From Leptospira ellinghausenii (GTDB taxonomy: Bacteria > Spirochaetota > Leptospiria > Leptospirales > Leptospiraceae), in NCBI RefSeq assembly GCF_003114815.1, contig NZ_BFAZ01000009.1:558001-622000 (forward strand): a stretch of 64,000 bases of DNA, given 5' to 3'. Positions 1 through 8,144 of the stretch are shown piece after piece; position 1 is the stretch's first letter; the number at the start of each line of letters is the position of its first letter. Position numbers and translations under genes: made by a program. The notes below the pieces were generated by a model. That model saw only the letters and a program-made list of their open reading frames with translations. It had not been told where the DNA came from and did not search any database.

Positions 1-991
1 AAGTAATGCGTTATTATCTGTCTTAACAAGTATACCCGACAGACCAGGACTAACAGCCATTCGTACACCACAAATTCTAAGTAACTTTTCTGCTTTAGGA
101 AATATTTTCTCAGAATTAGGTTACGAAACTAGTTTTATCACTGGTGATGATTTGAAGTTTGATAGTTTGGCAACCATTTTACCCCATTTTGGATTTAAAA
201 CTTTAATCGGAAAAGAAGACTTCCGTAAAGAAGGAAAATACCAAATAGGTGCGTGGGGGTATGATGATGAACATCTTTATACCAAAGCATTGGAAACAAT
301 GGATTCATATGAAAAAGGGAACAAACCTTTTGTGATCACGATCCTTACCATGACAACCCATTATCCTTATAAAGTACCAGACAAAAAATATGAAATTTTT
401 GATTCGAATGTTACAGACTATGATTATTTAAATACCTATCATTATTCTGATGCTGCCTTAGAAGTTTTTATGAAGGAAATGCAGAAACGAAAATACTTTG
501 AGAATACCTTATTCGTATTTGTTGGCGACCATACCCACCATCGTTATCTATCTTATTTTGAGGATCGAATGGTGCCCTTCTTATTATATGCGCCTAAGTA
601 CATTAAACCAAGGTTAGACGATAGGATATCTTCCCAACTAGATGTATTACCGACAATATTAGGTGCCATTGGTAAAAAAACGTATTTTGCTGGATTTGGT
701 AAAAATTTACTCGCACCCAATGTAAAATCAGGTAGCACTTATTTTGCTTATGGAAGTGCTTGTGGTTGGATCGATGAAGAAAAGATCCTTTACCAAAGTG
801 TTGATGGAGACACACAATTTATATTCCAAATGGTGCCTCCTTATGCAGAAGATCCAGCTTGCAACCCAAACCGAACAAATTGTACGAAACAAACCTTAAA
901 AGCAAAAGCCTTTTTTAATTTGTCCTTGGAGTTAATGAATCGGAATTCAATTTATCCATTGGAAGGTAGTTTACGGTACTCCAGGAAATGA
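1..991 (+). CDS. LtaS-like membrane sulfatase / phosphoglycerol transferase family protein, 5' end missing
   Basis: The reading frame is open to the left edge (frame from base 2), so the N-terminal part is outside the window. What remains is the C-terminal half of an alkaline-phosphatase-fold sulfatase of the LtaS/OpgB type. A TSFITGDD stretch near base 130 matches the family's Gly-Asp region, THYPY (about base 358) is typical of LtaS-like enzymes, and GDHTHH (about base 526) is the conserved metal-binding Asp-His. Such enzymes usually have N-terminal membrane helices and move phosphoglycerol or phosphoethanolamine between lipids and envelope polymers; the substrate here is unknown. The gene converges on the small repeat-protein gene and their 3' ends overlap by 21 bases. 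Confidence 0.8.
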   Translation, partial: SNALLSVLTSIPDRPGLTAIRTPQILSNFSALGNIFSELGYETSFITGDDLKFDSLATILPHFGFKTLIGKEDFRKEGKYQIGAWGYDDEHLYTKALETMDSYEKGNKPFVITILTMTTHYPYKVPDKKYEIFDSNVTDYDYLNTYHYSDAALEVFMKEMQKRKYFENTLFVFVGDHTHHRYLSYFEDRMVPFLLYAPKYIKPRLDDRISSQLDVLPTILGAIGKKTYFAGFGKNLLAPNVKSGSTYFAYGSACGWIDEEKILYQSVDGDTQFIFQMVPPYAEDPACNPNRTNCTKQTLKAKAFFNLSLELMNRNSIYPLEGSLRYSRK

Positions 992-1285
992 ATCTACATA
1001 CTTCACTTTAAAGTCCGGAAAACTGGTTACAATTTGGACTTTAAAATCAGGAAAGGATGTAACTTCTTGCCACTGCCCGCAATCTGATGGAAAACTAGTT
1101 ACCTTTTTTACTTTGAGGTCAGGAAATGAATCCACCACTTGCACCTTAAAGTCGGGGAAACTTGTCACAAACTGAACTTTGCCCGCTAATTTTTTTCCTT
1201 TGAATGTACAGTCAGATCCAACTTCACCTGCTGAAATACCAAAAGTCATCACAACACCTAGTAAAAATACCAAAACAAGTTTCAT
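971..1285 (-). CDS. Small secreted protein built of 11-residue SFPDFKV repeats
   Basis: This 104-residue protein starts at an ATG preceded by a strong GGAGGGA ribosome site; a longer frame upstream has no such support. Residues 1-19 are a signal peptide ending near SAG. The rest is mainly tandem 11-residue units of the form SFPDFKVxxVx: two, then a variant 13-residue unit containing Cys, then two more and a truncated last unit ending SFPGVP. Two cysteines, one early and one in the variant unit, could form a disulfide. Alternating hydrophobic residues suggest a short beta-solenoid or stacked beta structure; this is inference. I do not know a function. It is transcribed divergently from the hydrolase-kinase-phosphatase fusion and its 3' end overlaps the sulfatase gene. 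Confidence 0.8.
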   Translation of the reverse strand: MKLVLVFLLGVVMTFGISAGEVGSDCTFKGKKLAGKVQFVTSFPDFKVQVVDSFPDLKVKKVTSFPSDCGQWQEVTSFPDFKVQIVTSFPDFKVKYVDSFPGVP

Positions 1286-1310
1286 AGTCCCTCCAAAATT
1301 TAAGAAATAA

Positions 1311-1338
1311 ATTCTCGATTTATTTTTAAGGATGTCAA
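1311..1338 (-). promoter_or_regulatory. Sigma-70-type promoter of the repeat-protein gene
   Basis: On the minus strand a perfect TTGACA (-35) lies 16 bases before GAGAAT (-10), about 25 bases upstream of the ATG of the small repeat protein. The -35 box falls in the 5' end of the longer possible frame of the divergent fusion gene and inside the inverted repeat AAGGAT-GTCA-ATCCTT (1328-1343), which could be an operator. Assigned by eye only. Confidence 0.45.
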
Positions 1339-1349
1339 TCCTTTTGTTC

Positions 1350-3704
1350 ATGAATTCAGAATCGGCAATTTTATTTACCCAATGTTTACAAAATGATTTC
1401 ACTTCTCTTTTGGATAAATATGATCCACTTCCCAATTCATTACACATTGGGTATGCAGAAGCCAATCGATTATTAGGCGAAATGGTGGAAGACGGTCCTG
1501 TTTTTTCTCTCATGGACTGGGCATACGAATCAAATCCAAAACAATTAAAGATAATCCATATACGAGATTGGCATGACCCAAACGCCAAATCACAAGAGGA
1601 CCATCTAATCCAGTTTGGATACCATTGTCTAAAAGATACAAAAGGAGCAGAATTTGTATTTCAAAATTGGATTGAATCTGATCCCAATCGCGCAGAGATC
1701 ATCAATGCTTCTGGATTAAATGACTTTGTAGGTACGAATTTAGAATCCGTTTTACAACCTTATAAAGGGAAACCATTAAAAGTGGGGATCACAGGTGTTT
1801 GGACAGAAGCCAAAGTTACTTTTTTATGTTATGACTTAAAAACAAGATACCCAGAATTTGATATTGCAGTTTGTTCAGCGCTCACTGCTAGTTCCTCTTT
1901 ATCAATGCATTTTATCGCTTTAGACCAACTTAAACAAATATTAGGTGTGAAAGTGTATTCATCTATTGGTGCGTTTACTGAATTTTTAACAGGTGAACAG
2001 CCAAATTTACAAAAACGAATTTCAACCAATGCAAGAATCTCAAGTGATAAACTAAAATTGGATCCTAAATATCCGATTTCAGAATTAGACAAACAAATCC
2101 TACTCTACCTATTCCGTGATTGTAAAGATGTTGAATTCAAAACTTTGGATGGTGGTTTTTCAGGCAATGTAGTTTTAAAATCCAAATCTATAGATCACTT
2201 AGGACATGCTCAAGTGCCTTGTGTTGTCAAAATTGGAAATCGTGATTTGATAGCAAAAGAAAGAACTTCCTTTGAAAGGATCCAAGAAGTTTTAGGAAAT
2301 AATGCTCCTTCCATTGTTGATTTCTGCGAATTAAATGATCGTGGAGCAATCAAATACCGTTATGCTGCCATGTTAGATGGAAACGTAAGGACATTCCAAA
2401 AACTTTATGGATTGATGCCAGATGGCACCGGCCTTGATCGAATCATTGACATAGTATTTGGAGAACAACTTGGACGTTTGTTTGAAGCGACTTCCGCAGA
2501 AAAACTAAATTTACTCGAATATTATGATTTCCAATCTAAATATGCAAAATCAGTTCGAAATAGAGTAGAATCTCTATTAGGTGGTCCACAACAAACTGAT
2601 ACAATTTCAATCTTCCCAGGCTATGAAGTCACCAATCCATGTTCCTTTTATGAGAAGGACCTTTCATCACTTAAAGAATACAATGCAATCACTCATAATA
2701 CTTCTTATGTACATGGTGACTTAAATGGAGCGAATATCATCATCGATGCCCAAGACAATGTTTGGATGATTGATTTTTTCCATACCCACAAAGGGCATAT
2801 TCTCAGAGATTTATTAAAATTAGAAAACGATGTATTGTATATTTTTTGTAAAATAGAATCTGAATCTGAATGGAAAGAGGCGATTGTTCTTACCAATATT
2901 TTACATAACCAAGAAGATTTAGGAATTCCACTTTCCTTTGATCCACCAAAAGAACTTTCCAATGAAAAACTTCGGAAAGCCTACCGGGTGATTGCCAAAC
3001 TAAGATCATATTATCCAAAACTTGTCAAACTAGACAGAGACCCATACCAAATGCATGTAGGTGCATTACGATATGCGATGCATACTCTCTCCTTCGATGA
3101 ATGTAATGATTGGCAAAAAAAATGGGCTTTGTATGTGGGGGGACAACTCATCAATAAAATCAAATCATACATCCAAAAATCAAAGGTATTACGCATTGAT
3201 TATTTAAAACCAATCAAGAATCAAAATGAAATCATTACCAAGATTGGTCTTACCATTTTACCAGGAAGAAAAGACCGAGGAAGAGTATTGTTAGATGATT
3301 TAAAAACCATAAAAGAAGAAAGTATCACACACATTCTCAGTCTCATTACAGAACAAGAATACAATCAATACGGAGTGAATGAGCTAAAAACTGAAATCCC
3401 AAAATATGGTATCGAACAGAAACAAATTTCAATCTTAGACCAAAAGGTTCCTAGTATGGAACAAATGAAGGATATCGTGAATTGGATGGATACGATTCTC
3501 TCCAAAGATCAAAAAGTGTTAATCCATTGTGTTGGTGGTCTTGGGCGTTCTGGAACCGTTGCGAGTGCTTATTTAATCTGGAAATATAAAATGGATTCTG
3601 AATCTGCGATCCAAAAAGTGAGAGAATCGAGAAGTGAACGTGCAGTAGAATCACACGAACAAATCCGATTCCTAAAAGAGTGGGAAAATTTGTATAAAGA
3701 TTAA
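1350..3704 (+). CDS. Three-domain fusion: cysteine-hydrolase-like, APH-like kinase, tyrosine/dual-specificity phosphatase
   Basis: About 784 residues. Residues 1-220 look like an isochorismatase/YcaC cysteine hydrolase (QNDF near the start, IHIRDWHD), but the usual TDxCV motif reads TEAKV at about 152-156, so the catalytic Cys is Lys. Residues 240-610 resemble an aminoglycoside-phosphotransferase/choline-kinase fold: VVKIG supplies the ATP-binding Lys, HGDLNGAN (about 454-461) is the catalytic loop and MIDFF the metal-binding Asp. Residues 620-784 are a phosphatase with HCVGGLGRSG, a CX5R loop with Cys at about 727, and a possible general-acid Asp in LDQKVPS. Kinase and phosphatase look intact. 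I chose the ATG at 1350 because the hydrolase domain begins right after it; an in-frame ATG at 1332 is possible and neither has a clear ribosome site. The 3' end overlaps the acyltransferase gene by 4 bases. The target is unknown. Confidence 0.75.
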   Translation: MNSESAILFTQCLQNDFTSLLDKYDPLPNSLHIGYAEANRLLGEMVEDGPVFSLMDWAYESNPKQLKIIHIRDWHDPNAKSQEDHLIQFGYHCLKDTKGAEFVFQNWIESDPNRAEIINASGLNDFVGTNLESVLQPYKGKPLKVGITGVWTEAKVTFLCYDLKTRYPEFDIAVCSALTASSSLSMHFIALDQLKQILGVKVYSSIGAFTEFLTGEQPNLQKRISTNARISSDKLKLDPKYPISELDKQILLYLFRDCKDVEFKTLDGGFSGNVVLKSKSIDHLGHAQVPCVVKIGNRDLIAKERTSFERIQEVLGNNAPSIVDFCELNDRGAIKYRYAAMLDGNVRTFQKLYGLMPDGTGLDRIIDIVFGEQLGRLFEATSAEKLNLLEYYDFQSKYAKSVRNRVESLLGGPQQTDTISIFPGYEVTNPCSFYEKDLSSLKEYNAITHNTSYVHGDLNGANIIIDAQDNVWMIDFFHTHKGHILRDLLKLENDVLYIFCKIESESEWKEAIVLTNILHNQEDLGIPLSFDPPKELSNEKLRKAYRVIAKLRSYYPKLVKLDRDPYQMHVGALRYAMHTLSFDECNDWQKKWALYVGGQLINKIKSYIQKSKVLRIDYLKPIKNQNEIITKIGLTILPGRKDRGRVLLDDLKTIKEESITHILSLITEQEYNQYGVNELKTEIPKYGIEQKQISILDQKVPSMEQMKDIVNWMDTILSKDQKVLIHCVGGLGRSGTVASAYLIWKYKMDSESAIQKVRESRSERAVESHEQIRFLKEWENLYKD

Positions 3705-4504
3705 GTAGTCTGAAGTTTATTTCGTTCCACTTCTAACATTCCATCTAACTCAAGTTTTTTGGAATGCATTACTTGATATAGATGGTTTTGGAATTCTTCC
3801 CAGCTGGAAAAATCATTTGGATGATGGATGCCAAGTCCTAAATAACCTACCACATTTCCTTTTTGGTATTCTTGGTATGTGGTAACACCTGATTTTATTG
3901 CCACAAAAACTGGAATTTTTTGGTCAAAAGCAATTTTCACCATTCCCTTTTTTAATGGTTGGATTTCCTCACTATATGTGTTTTTCCCTTCTGGATAAAC
4001 GATATAGGAAGTTGTTTTTAATCCCTCGATTAGATTTTTAACAGAGACTGCAATCGACATTGCTTTTGAGTTATCAAATACTTGTGAACCCATGGCAGTC
4101 ATCCACCAGTAGGCAAACCATGCTTTTTTAATGACTTGGTTTGCTAAAAATGGTTTTCTGATCACATAACAATCGTAAGGAAAATCCATTTCGTTCACGT
4201 GATTCAAAAAAATCATATGTCCTTTTTCAGGAACAGTAAATTGATTGAAGACTAAAACGTTTGTTTTAGTAATTTTTTTGACATCTTCGGCCCAAATTTT
4301 AGTGCCTTCTAAAAATTCCTTAATTCTCTTTTCTTTGTTCCCTGAAATTGAATGATACAGGCCACGAATTAAGTATGGACTCGCTTTTCCGAATACCAAC
4401 AGAGTGATTCGTAAGTATACTTTCATCACCAAACGCCCGTAGTGAACGCTTAGTCCGTGTAAGTTTTTTTCAATTAAGTTATCTACAACTGGAATTTTCG
4501 CCAT
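3701..4504 (-). CDS. PlsC-like 1-acylglycerol-3-phosphate acyltransferase
   Basis: The 267-residue protein carries the acyltransferase signature: NHVNEMD, an HX4D motif (His102, Asp107), and YPEGKNT (Glu172), matching the FPEGTR block of PlsC-type enzymes. A hydrophobic N-terminal stretch (about 28-48) probably binds the membrane. The family moves fatty acyl groups onto lysophosphatidate or related acceptors at the inner membrane. SNQV-like acceptor blocks are poorly matched, so the acceptor could differ from lysophosphatidate. It stands alone and converges on the fusion gene with a 4-base overlap. The ribosome site upstream of the ATG is weak. Confidence 0.75.
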   Translation of the reverse strand: MAKIPVVDNLIEKNLHGLSVHYGRLVMKVYLRITLLVFGKASPYLIRGLYHSISGNKEKRIKEFLEGTKIWAEDVKKITKTNVLVFNQFTVPEKGHMIFLNHVNEMDFPYDCYVIRKPFLANQVIKKAWFAYWWMTAMGSQVFDNSKAMSIAVSVKNLIEGLKTTSYIVYPEGKNTYSEEIQPLKKGMVKIAFDQKIPVFVAIKSGVTTYQEYQKGNVVGYLGLGIHHPNDFSSWEEFQNHLYQVMHSKKLELDGMLEVERNKLQTT

Positions 4505-4540
4505 AGCAACAATTAGACAAAAGAGTGGTTTCTATGGATA

Positions 4541-4568
4541 TAAAAAAGCCCAAGAAATTTCTTGGGCT
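4541..4568 (-). terminator. Rho-independent terminator after the helical periplasmic protein gene
   Basis: A perfect inverted repeat AGCCCAAGAAA/TTTCTTGGGCT (4547-4568) is followed on the minus strand by six T residues. It lies 33 bases past the stop codon of the gene at 4602-5705, as expected for an intrinsic terminator. Confidence 0.85.
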
Positions 4569-4601
4569 AATGCATTCGGAAACAGTGTTAGATATTGTTT
4601 C

Positions 4602-5705
4602 TTATTGTTGCGGAGTGGTAGTGCTTCCTTGGGCTGGTTTCGCAGGCACATTCAGAGCTTTTTTACGTTCTTGGTCGTATTTCATGAACACCATATTATT
4701 AGAGTCCAATTCATAAACACGTCCTCTTACATCTGCATGGTCCACACGGTATTCTTCCGGCACTCTTACATCAAACATTGCTTGGAGTCTATGGTCATAC
4801 TTAACATAAGGGTTTTTTGAAAAGTCATAAGTTACTCCATCAATTTTAACTGGTTGGCCTTCCACAGTTGCACCAGTTTCATCTTTAGATGCTTCTGTTT
4901 TTGCCTGTGAGTTATTGAGGTAATAGTTATCATAAGGGTATTTTAATTTATAGATATTGATGGCATTGGCTTTCGAATCACGTGCCAAGTTGATCGCACC
5001 AAAATACAAATCAATACGATACTTTCTGTGTGAAGGTTGGAGTTTCTGGTGTTTCTCAAGATTTTTTTCCACCTTTAAAGCATTGGCTCTCGCTTCTTTA
5101 GCAAGTCCTAAGTGTTTGTAACCAAGCTCCATATTTTTTTCAATGTCGTACTTATTGTAACTATAATGTGCTTCTTTTGGGTCGTACATCCTTCTTTGGT
5201 AAGGTGCTTCCCGAGGAAGGTCCATTACGTCTTGGCGGAAGTAAGATCCTTTTCCATACTCAATGGAAATATCAAGGAGTGCCTTGTCCATTGGGTTGTT
5301 TGGATTTTTGCGTTCCATTGCCGTTTTCATCATTTCTTCGGCACGGAGGATGTACAACTGGGAAAGTTCTTCTGTTATTTTTTCAACTCCCAATTGGCAT
5401 TCTAAGAACCTTTGGTAGGCAGAGGGGAAATTACCTTCAAAATGGTATTGTAACCCTTCTTGGTAAATGCGTTTGGCTTCTAAGTATTTTTTCATACGGA
5501 AGCCTTCCTTCCCTTCTGGAGCATTTAGCTCTGTTGGTTTTCCTTCCGCATCTTCACCACGAAAGTTTTTGACGATTGGCTCAAGCTCACGGAGGTAAGT
5601 CAAAAGCTCGATACGTTTTTGATAGGATTTACTAGAGACTGATTCTGCAAACATAGGTGCTTGCATCACGAGACTCATCATGAGAATAAGAAGGGATTGT
5701 TTCAT
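4602..5705 (-). CDS. Predicted periplasmic helical protein of unknown function
   Basis: About 367 residues. The start used is the ATG that begins MKQSLLILMM, giving a normal signal peptide cleaved near MFA-ES; an ATG five codons upstream (5720) is also possible. The mature part is rich in charged residues and aromatic side chains and is predicted mostly helical, with a segment around residues 75-125 resembling tetratricopeptide helices (EAKRIYQEGL, AYQRFLECQ). The C-terminus is a loose, low-complexity tail ending in TTTPQQ. I do not recognise the family with confidence. Size, export and helicity invite comparison with Leptospira flagellar-sheath proteins such as FcpA, but no motif proves this. 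It is a single-gene unit with its own terminator. Confidence 0.75.
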   Translation of the reverse strand: MKQSLLILMMSLVMQAPMFAESVSSKSYQKRIELLTYLRELEPIVKNFRGEDAEGKPTELNAPEGKEGFRMKKYLEAKRIYQEGLQYHFEGNFPSAYQRFLECQLGVEKITEELSQLYILRAEEMMKTAMERKNPNNPMDKALLDISIEYGKGSYFRQDVMDLPREAPYQRRMYDPKEAHYSYNKYDIEKNMELGYKHLGLAKEARANALKVEKNLEKHQKLQPSHRKYRIDLYFGAINLARDSKANAINIYKLKYPYDNYYLNNSQAKTEASKDETGATVEGQPVKIDGVTYDFSKNPYVKYDHRLQAMFDVRVPEEYRVDHADVRGRVYELDSNNMVFMKYDQERKKALNVPAKPAQGSTTTPQQ

Positions 5706-5856
5706 TGCTCTGCCATTCATTCCGTTTCCGTACTTTCCTTCGTTAGAAGAATCTTACAAGTAATTTCAGGGTGTCCCCTGTGAGTATTATCGGAGATTTA
5801 TGATATTGGATTGACAGATTGTATTTTAAAATTGAGCCTTTTCCTAGATTTTTCCT

Positions 5857-6735
5857 ATGTCCCAAGCCGCCGCCCAGTCAAAAAAAGTATCTTTTCGTGC
5901 CAAAGAGTCTACAGCTTGTCCGATTTGTGATGAAAATCACCAAAAGGAGCAGATGTTCCAGGGGGGTGGACGACTCATCGCTGGGAAATTAGCCCAAGAT
6001 TTACGCCGTTTGTATGAAAAAAATAGAAAATTTGGTCGTGTGAGTCCACTCGATTATGTCATGACCGTCTGTCCACGTTGTCTGTATTCTTCCTTTCCTA
6101 AAGATTGGAACGCACTGAACCCAGCAGACAACGAAGCCATTCGAATGGCAACTGACGCTCGCCGTAGTTATATCGAAAAAATCCTTGGGCCACTTGATTT
6201 TACTCAGGACCGCCAAATTGTGTTAGGTGCTGCTTCCTACTTACTCGGAATGGATTGTTACCAATTACGAGGTGTGAGTGTTGCCCCTACTCCTAAAAAA
6301 GCAGTTTGTGCTATACGGGCCGCTTGGTATTTTTCTGACTTACATGATGAATTCCCAAATTTAGGGTATGACAAAATCAGAGACCTACTCTACCAAAAAG
6401 CTGCAGTAATTTACGGATACACTTTAGAACTCATGCAGAATGGAAACGAACCTGTTGACCAAGCGGCAGGTATGCTTGGACCTGATACCGATAACAACTG
6501 GGGATTTGATGGTGTTATTTATCTAAATGCATTTCTAACAAAAAAATTCAAGGACCAAATGGCTCCCAAACCAGAAGACCAGGTTTTACTACTATCACGT
6601 GCCAAACGAACACTTGCTAGGTTGTATGGATCAGGAAAAGCAAGTAAAGGAAAACCAGGCCCAATTGTCGAAATGACACGCGAATTGTACGACGAATACA
6701 ACGCTATCCTCGAAGCAATGGGAGGCGAGAAGTAA
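5857..6735 (+). CDS. DUF2225 zinc-binding protein
   Basis: The 292-residue protein has two CxxC pairs, CPIC (21-24) and CPRC (73-76), separated by a glycine-rich basic stretch, which is the pattern of the DUF2225 family; the four cysteines probably bind one zinc. The C-terminal two-thirds is helical and may form tetratricopeptide-like repeats. The family's role is not established; it is common in spirochaetes and Firmicutes. There is no signal peptide, so it is probably cytoplasmic. It is followed after 4 bases by truA and may be the first gene of a four-gene unit. Confidence 0.8.
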   Translation: MSQAAAQSKKVSFRAKESTACPICDENHQKEQMFQGGGRLIAGKLAQDLRRLYEKNRKFGRVSPLDYVMTVCPRCLYSSFPKDWNALNPADNEAIRMATDARRSYIEKILGPLDFTQDRQIVLGAASYLLGMDCYQLRGVSVAPTPKKAVCAIRAAWYFSDLHDEFPNLGYDKIRDLLYQKAAVIYGYTLELMQNGNEPVDQAAGMLGPDTDNNWGFDGVIYLNAFLTKKFKDQMAPKPEDQVLLLSRAKRTLARLYGSGKASKGKPGPIVEMTRELYDEYNAILEAMGGEK

Positions 6736-6739
6736 GGGT

Positions 6740-7534
6740 TTGCCCAATTACGCACTTCTTGTCGAATATGATGGCACTCATTTTTATGGGTGGCAAAAAC
6801 AAAAAGACCTTCCTACGGTCCAGTTTTCGATCGAATCTGCACTTGAGATCATCTTAAGAAAAAACCCCGCTTCACGTCTGTCAGTTGCCGGTAGAACGGA
6901 TACAGGTGTACACGCCCTAGGAATGGTTTGTAATTTTAAAACAGAATTTCCAATTCCCAATTTTCACAAATTATTAGTCTCACTCAATGCGTTAACACCA
7001 ACTGGTGTTTCGATTAAAAATGTAGTCGAAGTTCCACCCGAATTCCATGCAAGGTTCAGTTGTACAGGAAGAGAGTATATTTATAAATTATACTATAGTA
7101 AATATGAAAGCAGTTTTATACAAGGCCGAGCGTTTTGGGTGAAACACCATATCGATTGGGAATTGGTTCAAAAACAATTAGATGTCTTAGTGGGAGAAAA
7201 AGATTTCCGATCCTTGGCAAAAGCAAAATCGATGTCGGGGAAACGATCCATCCGGGAGATTTTGGCCATCAATTTGGAACAATTGACTCCCGATTGGTAC
7301 CAAATCCGGATCCGGGCCAATGGATTTATGCACAATATGGTGCGAATCACAGTTGGAACTTTACTAGACATCGGAAAGGGACGTTGGGAATCTAGATCCA
7401 TAGACTCCATATTGGAAGAAAAGAACCGTTCGCGAGCTGGGGTCACTCTCCCGCCGGATGGACTCTATTTTGTCCGTGCGTATTACGAAGATCATCCGGA
7501 AATTCATGAATTGTACAAAATCCCTCTTCCTTAG
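6740..7534 (+). CDS. truA: tRNA pseudouridine(38-40) synthase TruA
   Basis: This 264-residue protein matches TruA along its full length. It has the N-terminal YDGTHFYGWQ motif, the catalytic Asp54 in the GRTDTGVHA motif and the C-terminal FMHNMVR block. TruA converts uridines 38-40 of the tRNA anticodon arm to pseudouridine. The start is TTG: no ATG or GTG lies in frame between here and the end of the preceding gene, and MPNYALLVEYDG aligns with the usual beginning of the family. A GGAGGCGAGA stretch inside the end of the upstream gene can act as ribosome site. Its 3' end overlaps the next gene by 29 bases. Confidence 0.95.
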   Translation: MPNYALLVEYDGTHFYGWQKQKDLPTVQFSIESALEIILRKNPASRLSVAGRTDTGVHALGMVCNFKTEFPIPNFHKLLVSLNALTPTGVSIKNVVEVPPEFHARFSCTGREYIYKLYYSKYESSFIQGRAFWVKHHIDWELVQKQLDVLVGEKDFRSLAKAKSMSGKRSIREILAINLEQLTPDWYQIRIRANGFMHNMVRITVGTLLDIGKGRWESRSIDSILEEKNRSRAGVTLPPDGLYFVRAYYEDHPEIHELYKIPLP

Positions 7535-8144
7535 TATCCTTTTATCACTCACTCTTTTTTCTGGACTCCTTTCCGCTCAAACCCTTGAAGAGTACAACAA
7601 ACGCCGGTATGAGATCGGTGGTTGGGTAGGCGCGGCAAACCCAATGCCTGGAACCCCTACCGTGCGTGTCCTAGAAACCACACTTGGTGGAGGATTTTAT
7701 GCAAGAATGCCTTGGCCATGGATCTTTTACACAGAAGTGGGTGGTTCTTATGCTGTATTTTTATCCCGGTCGGAAAGAGCCCTCACAGCGATGCCCTTAT
7801 ATGCTGCCTTAGCGTATAAAATCCCACTCGAACTTCCCATTCAATTTTTTCTAAAAGGTGGTGGCGGATCGTCGTATGTTGTGGCACGTCCTGCCGATAC
7901 CGCTCGTTGGAACCCTACCGCCTTTGCTGGGTTAGAAGCCAGTTTTATTGCTGGTCGTAGAATTCGAATTGGGGTACGATTGGATTATTATAAGATTTTT
8001 GAAACCCAAATGGACATCCCTAACCAATATCGTTATCCATTAGCAAGCCCATATGATGATCCACGTTTGCAAAATCCTTCGAATTATACCTTACAGAATG
8101 TTGATTTTTTCTATTTTGGTCTAACAGTAGGAGTATTGTTCTGA
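7506..8144 (+). CDS. Predicted outer-membrane beta-barrel-like protein
   Basis: The 212-residue protein begins with a signal peptide (MNCTKSLFLSILLSLTLFSGLLSAQ). The mature chain alternates hydrophobic and polar residues with many aromatic residues, has glycine-rich turns (FLKGGGGSSYV) and ends in a hydrophobic strand (FFYFGLTVGVLF), as in small outer-membrane barrels. The first ATG after CCGGAAATTC was chosen because it gives a normal signal peptide; the longer frame inside truA is unlikely. Its stop overlaps the start of the next gene (TGATG), so the two are probably co-translated. No specific family recognised; it may be a porin-like or surface protein. Confidence 0.7.
   Translation: MNCTKSLFLSILLSLTLFSGLLSAQTLEEYNKRRYEIGGWVGAANPMPGTPTVRVLETTLGGGFYARMPWPWIFYTEVGGSYAVFLSRSERALTAMPLYAALAYKIPLELPIQFFLKGGGGSSYVVARPADTARWNPTAFAGLEASFIAGRRIRIGVRLDYYKIFETQMDIPNQYRYPLASPYDDPRLQNPSNYTLQNVDFFYFGLTVGVLF

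Noticed and set aside
971..1588. Longer frame of the repeat protein beginning near 1588
   Set aside because: It would cross the divergent fusion gene and the real start has both a strong ribosome site and a signal peptide.
5811..5839. TTGACA upstream of the DUF2225 gene as a promoter
   Set aside because: No acceptable -10 box lies 15-19 bases downstream; the T-rich parts are too close.
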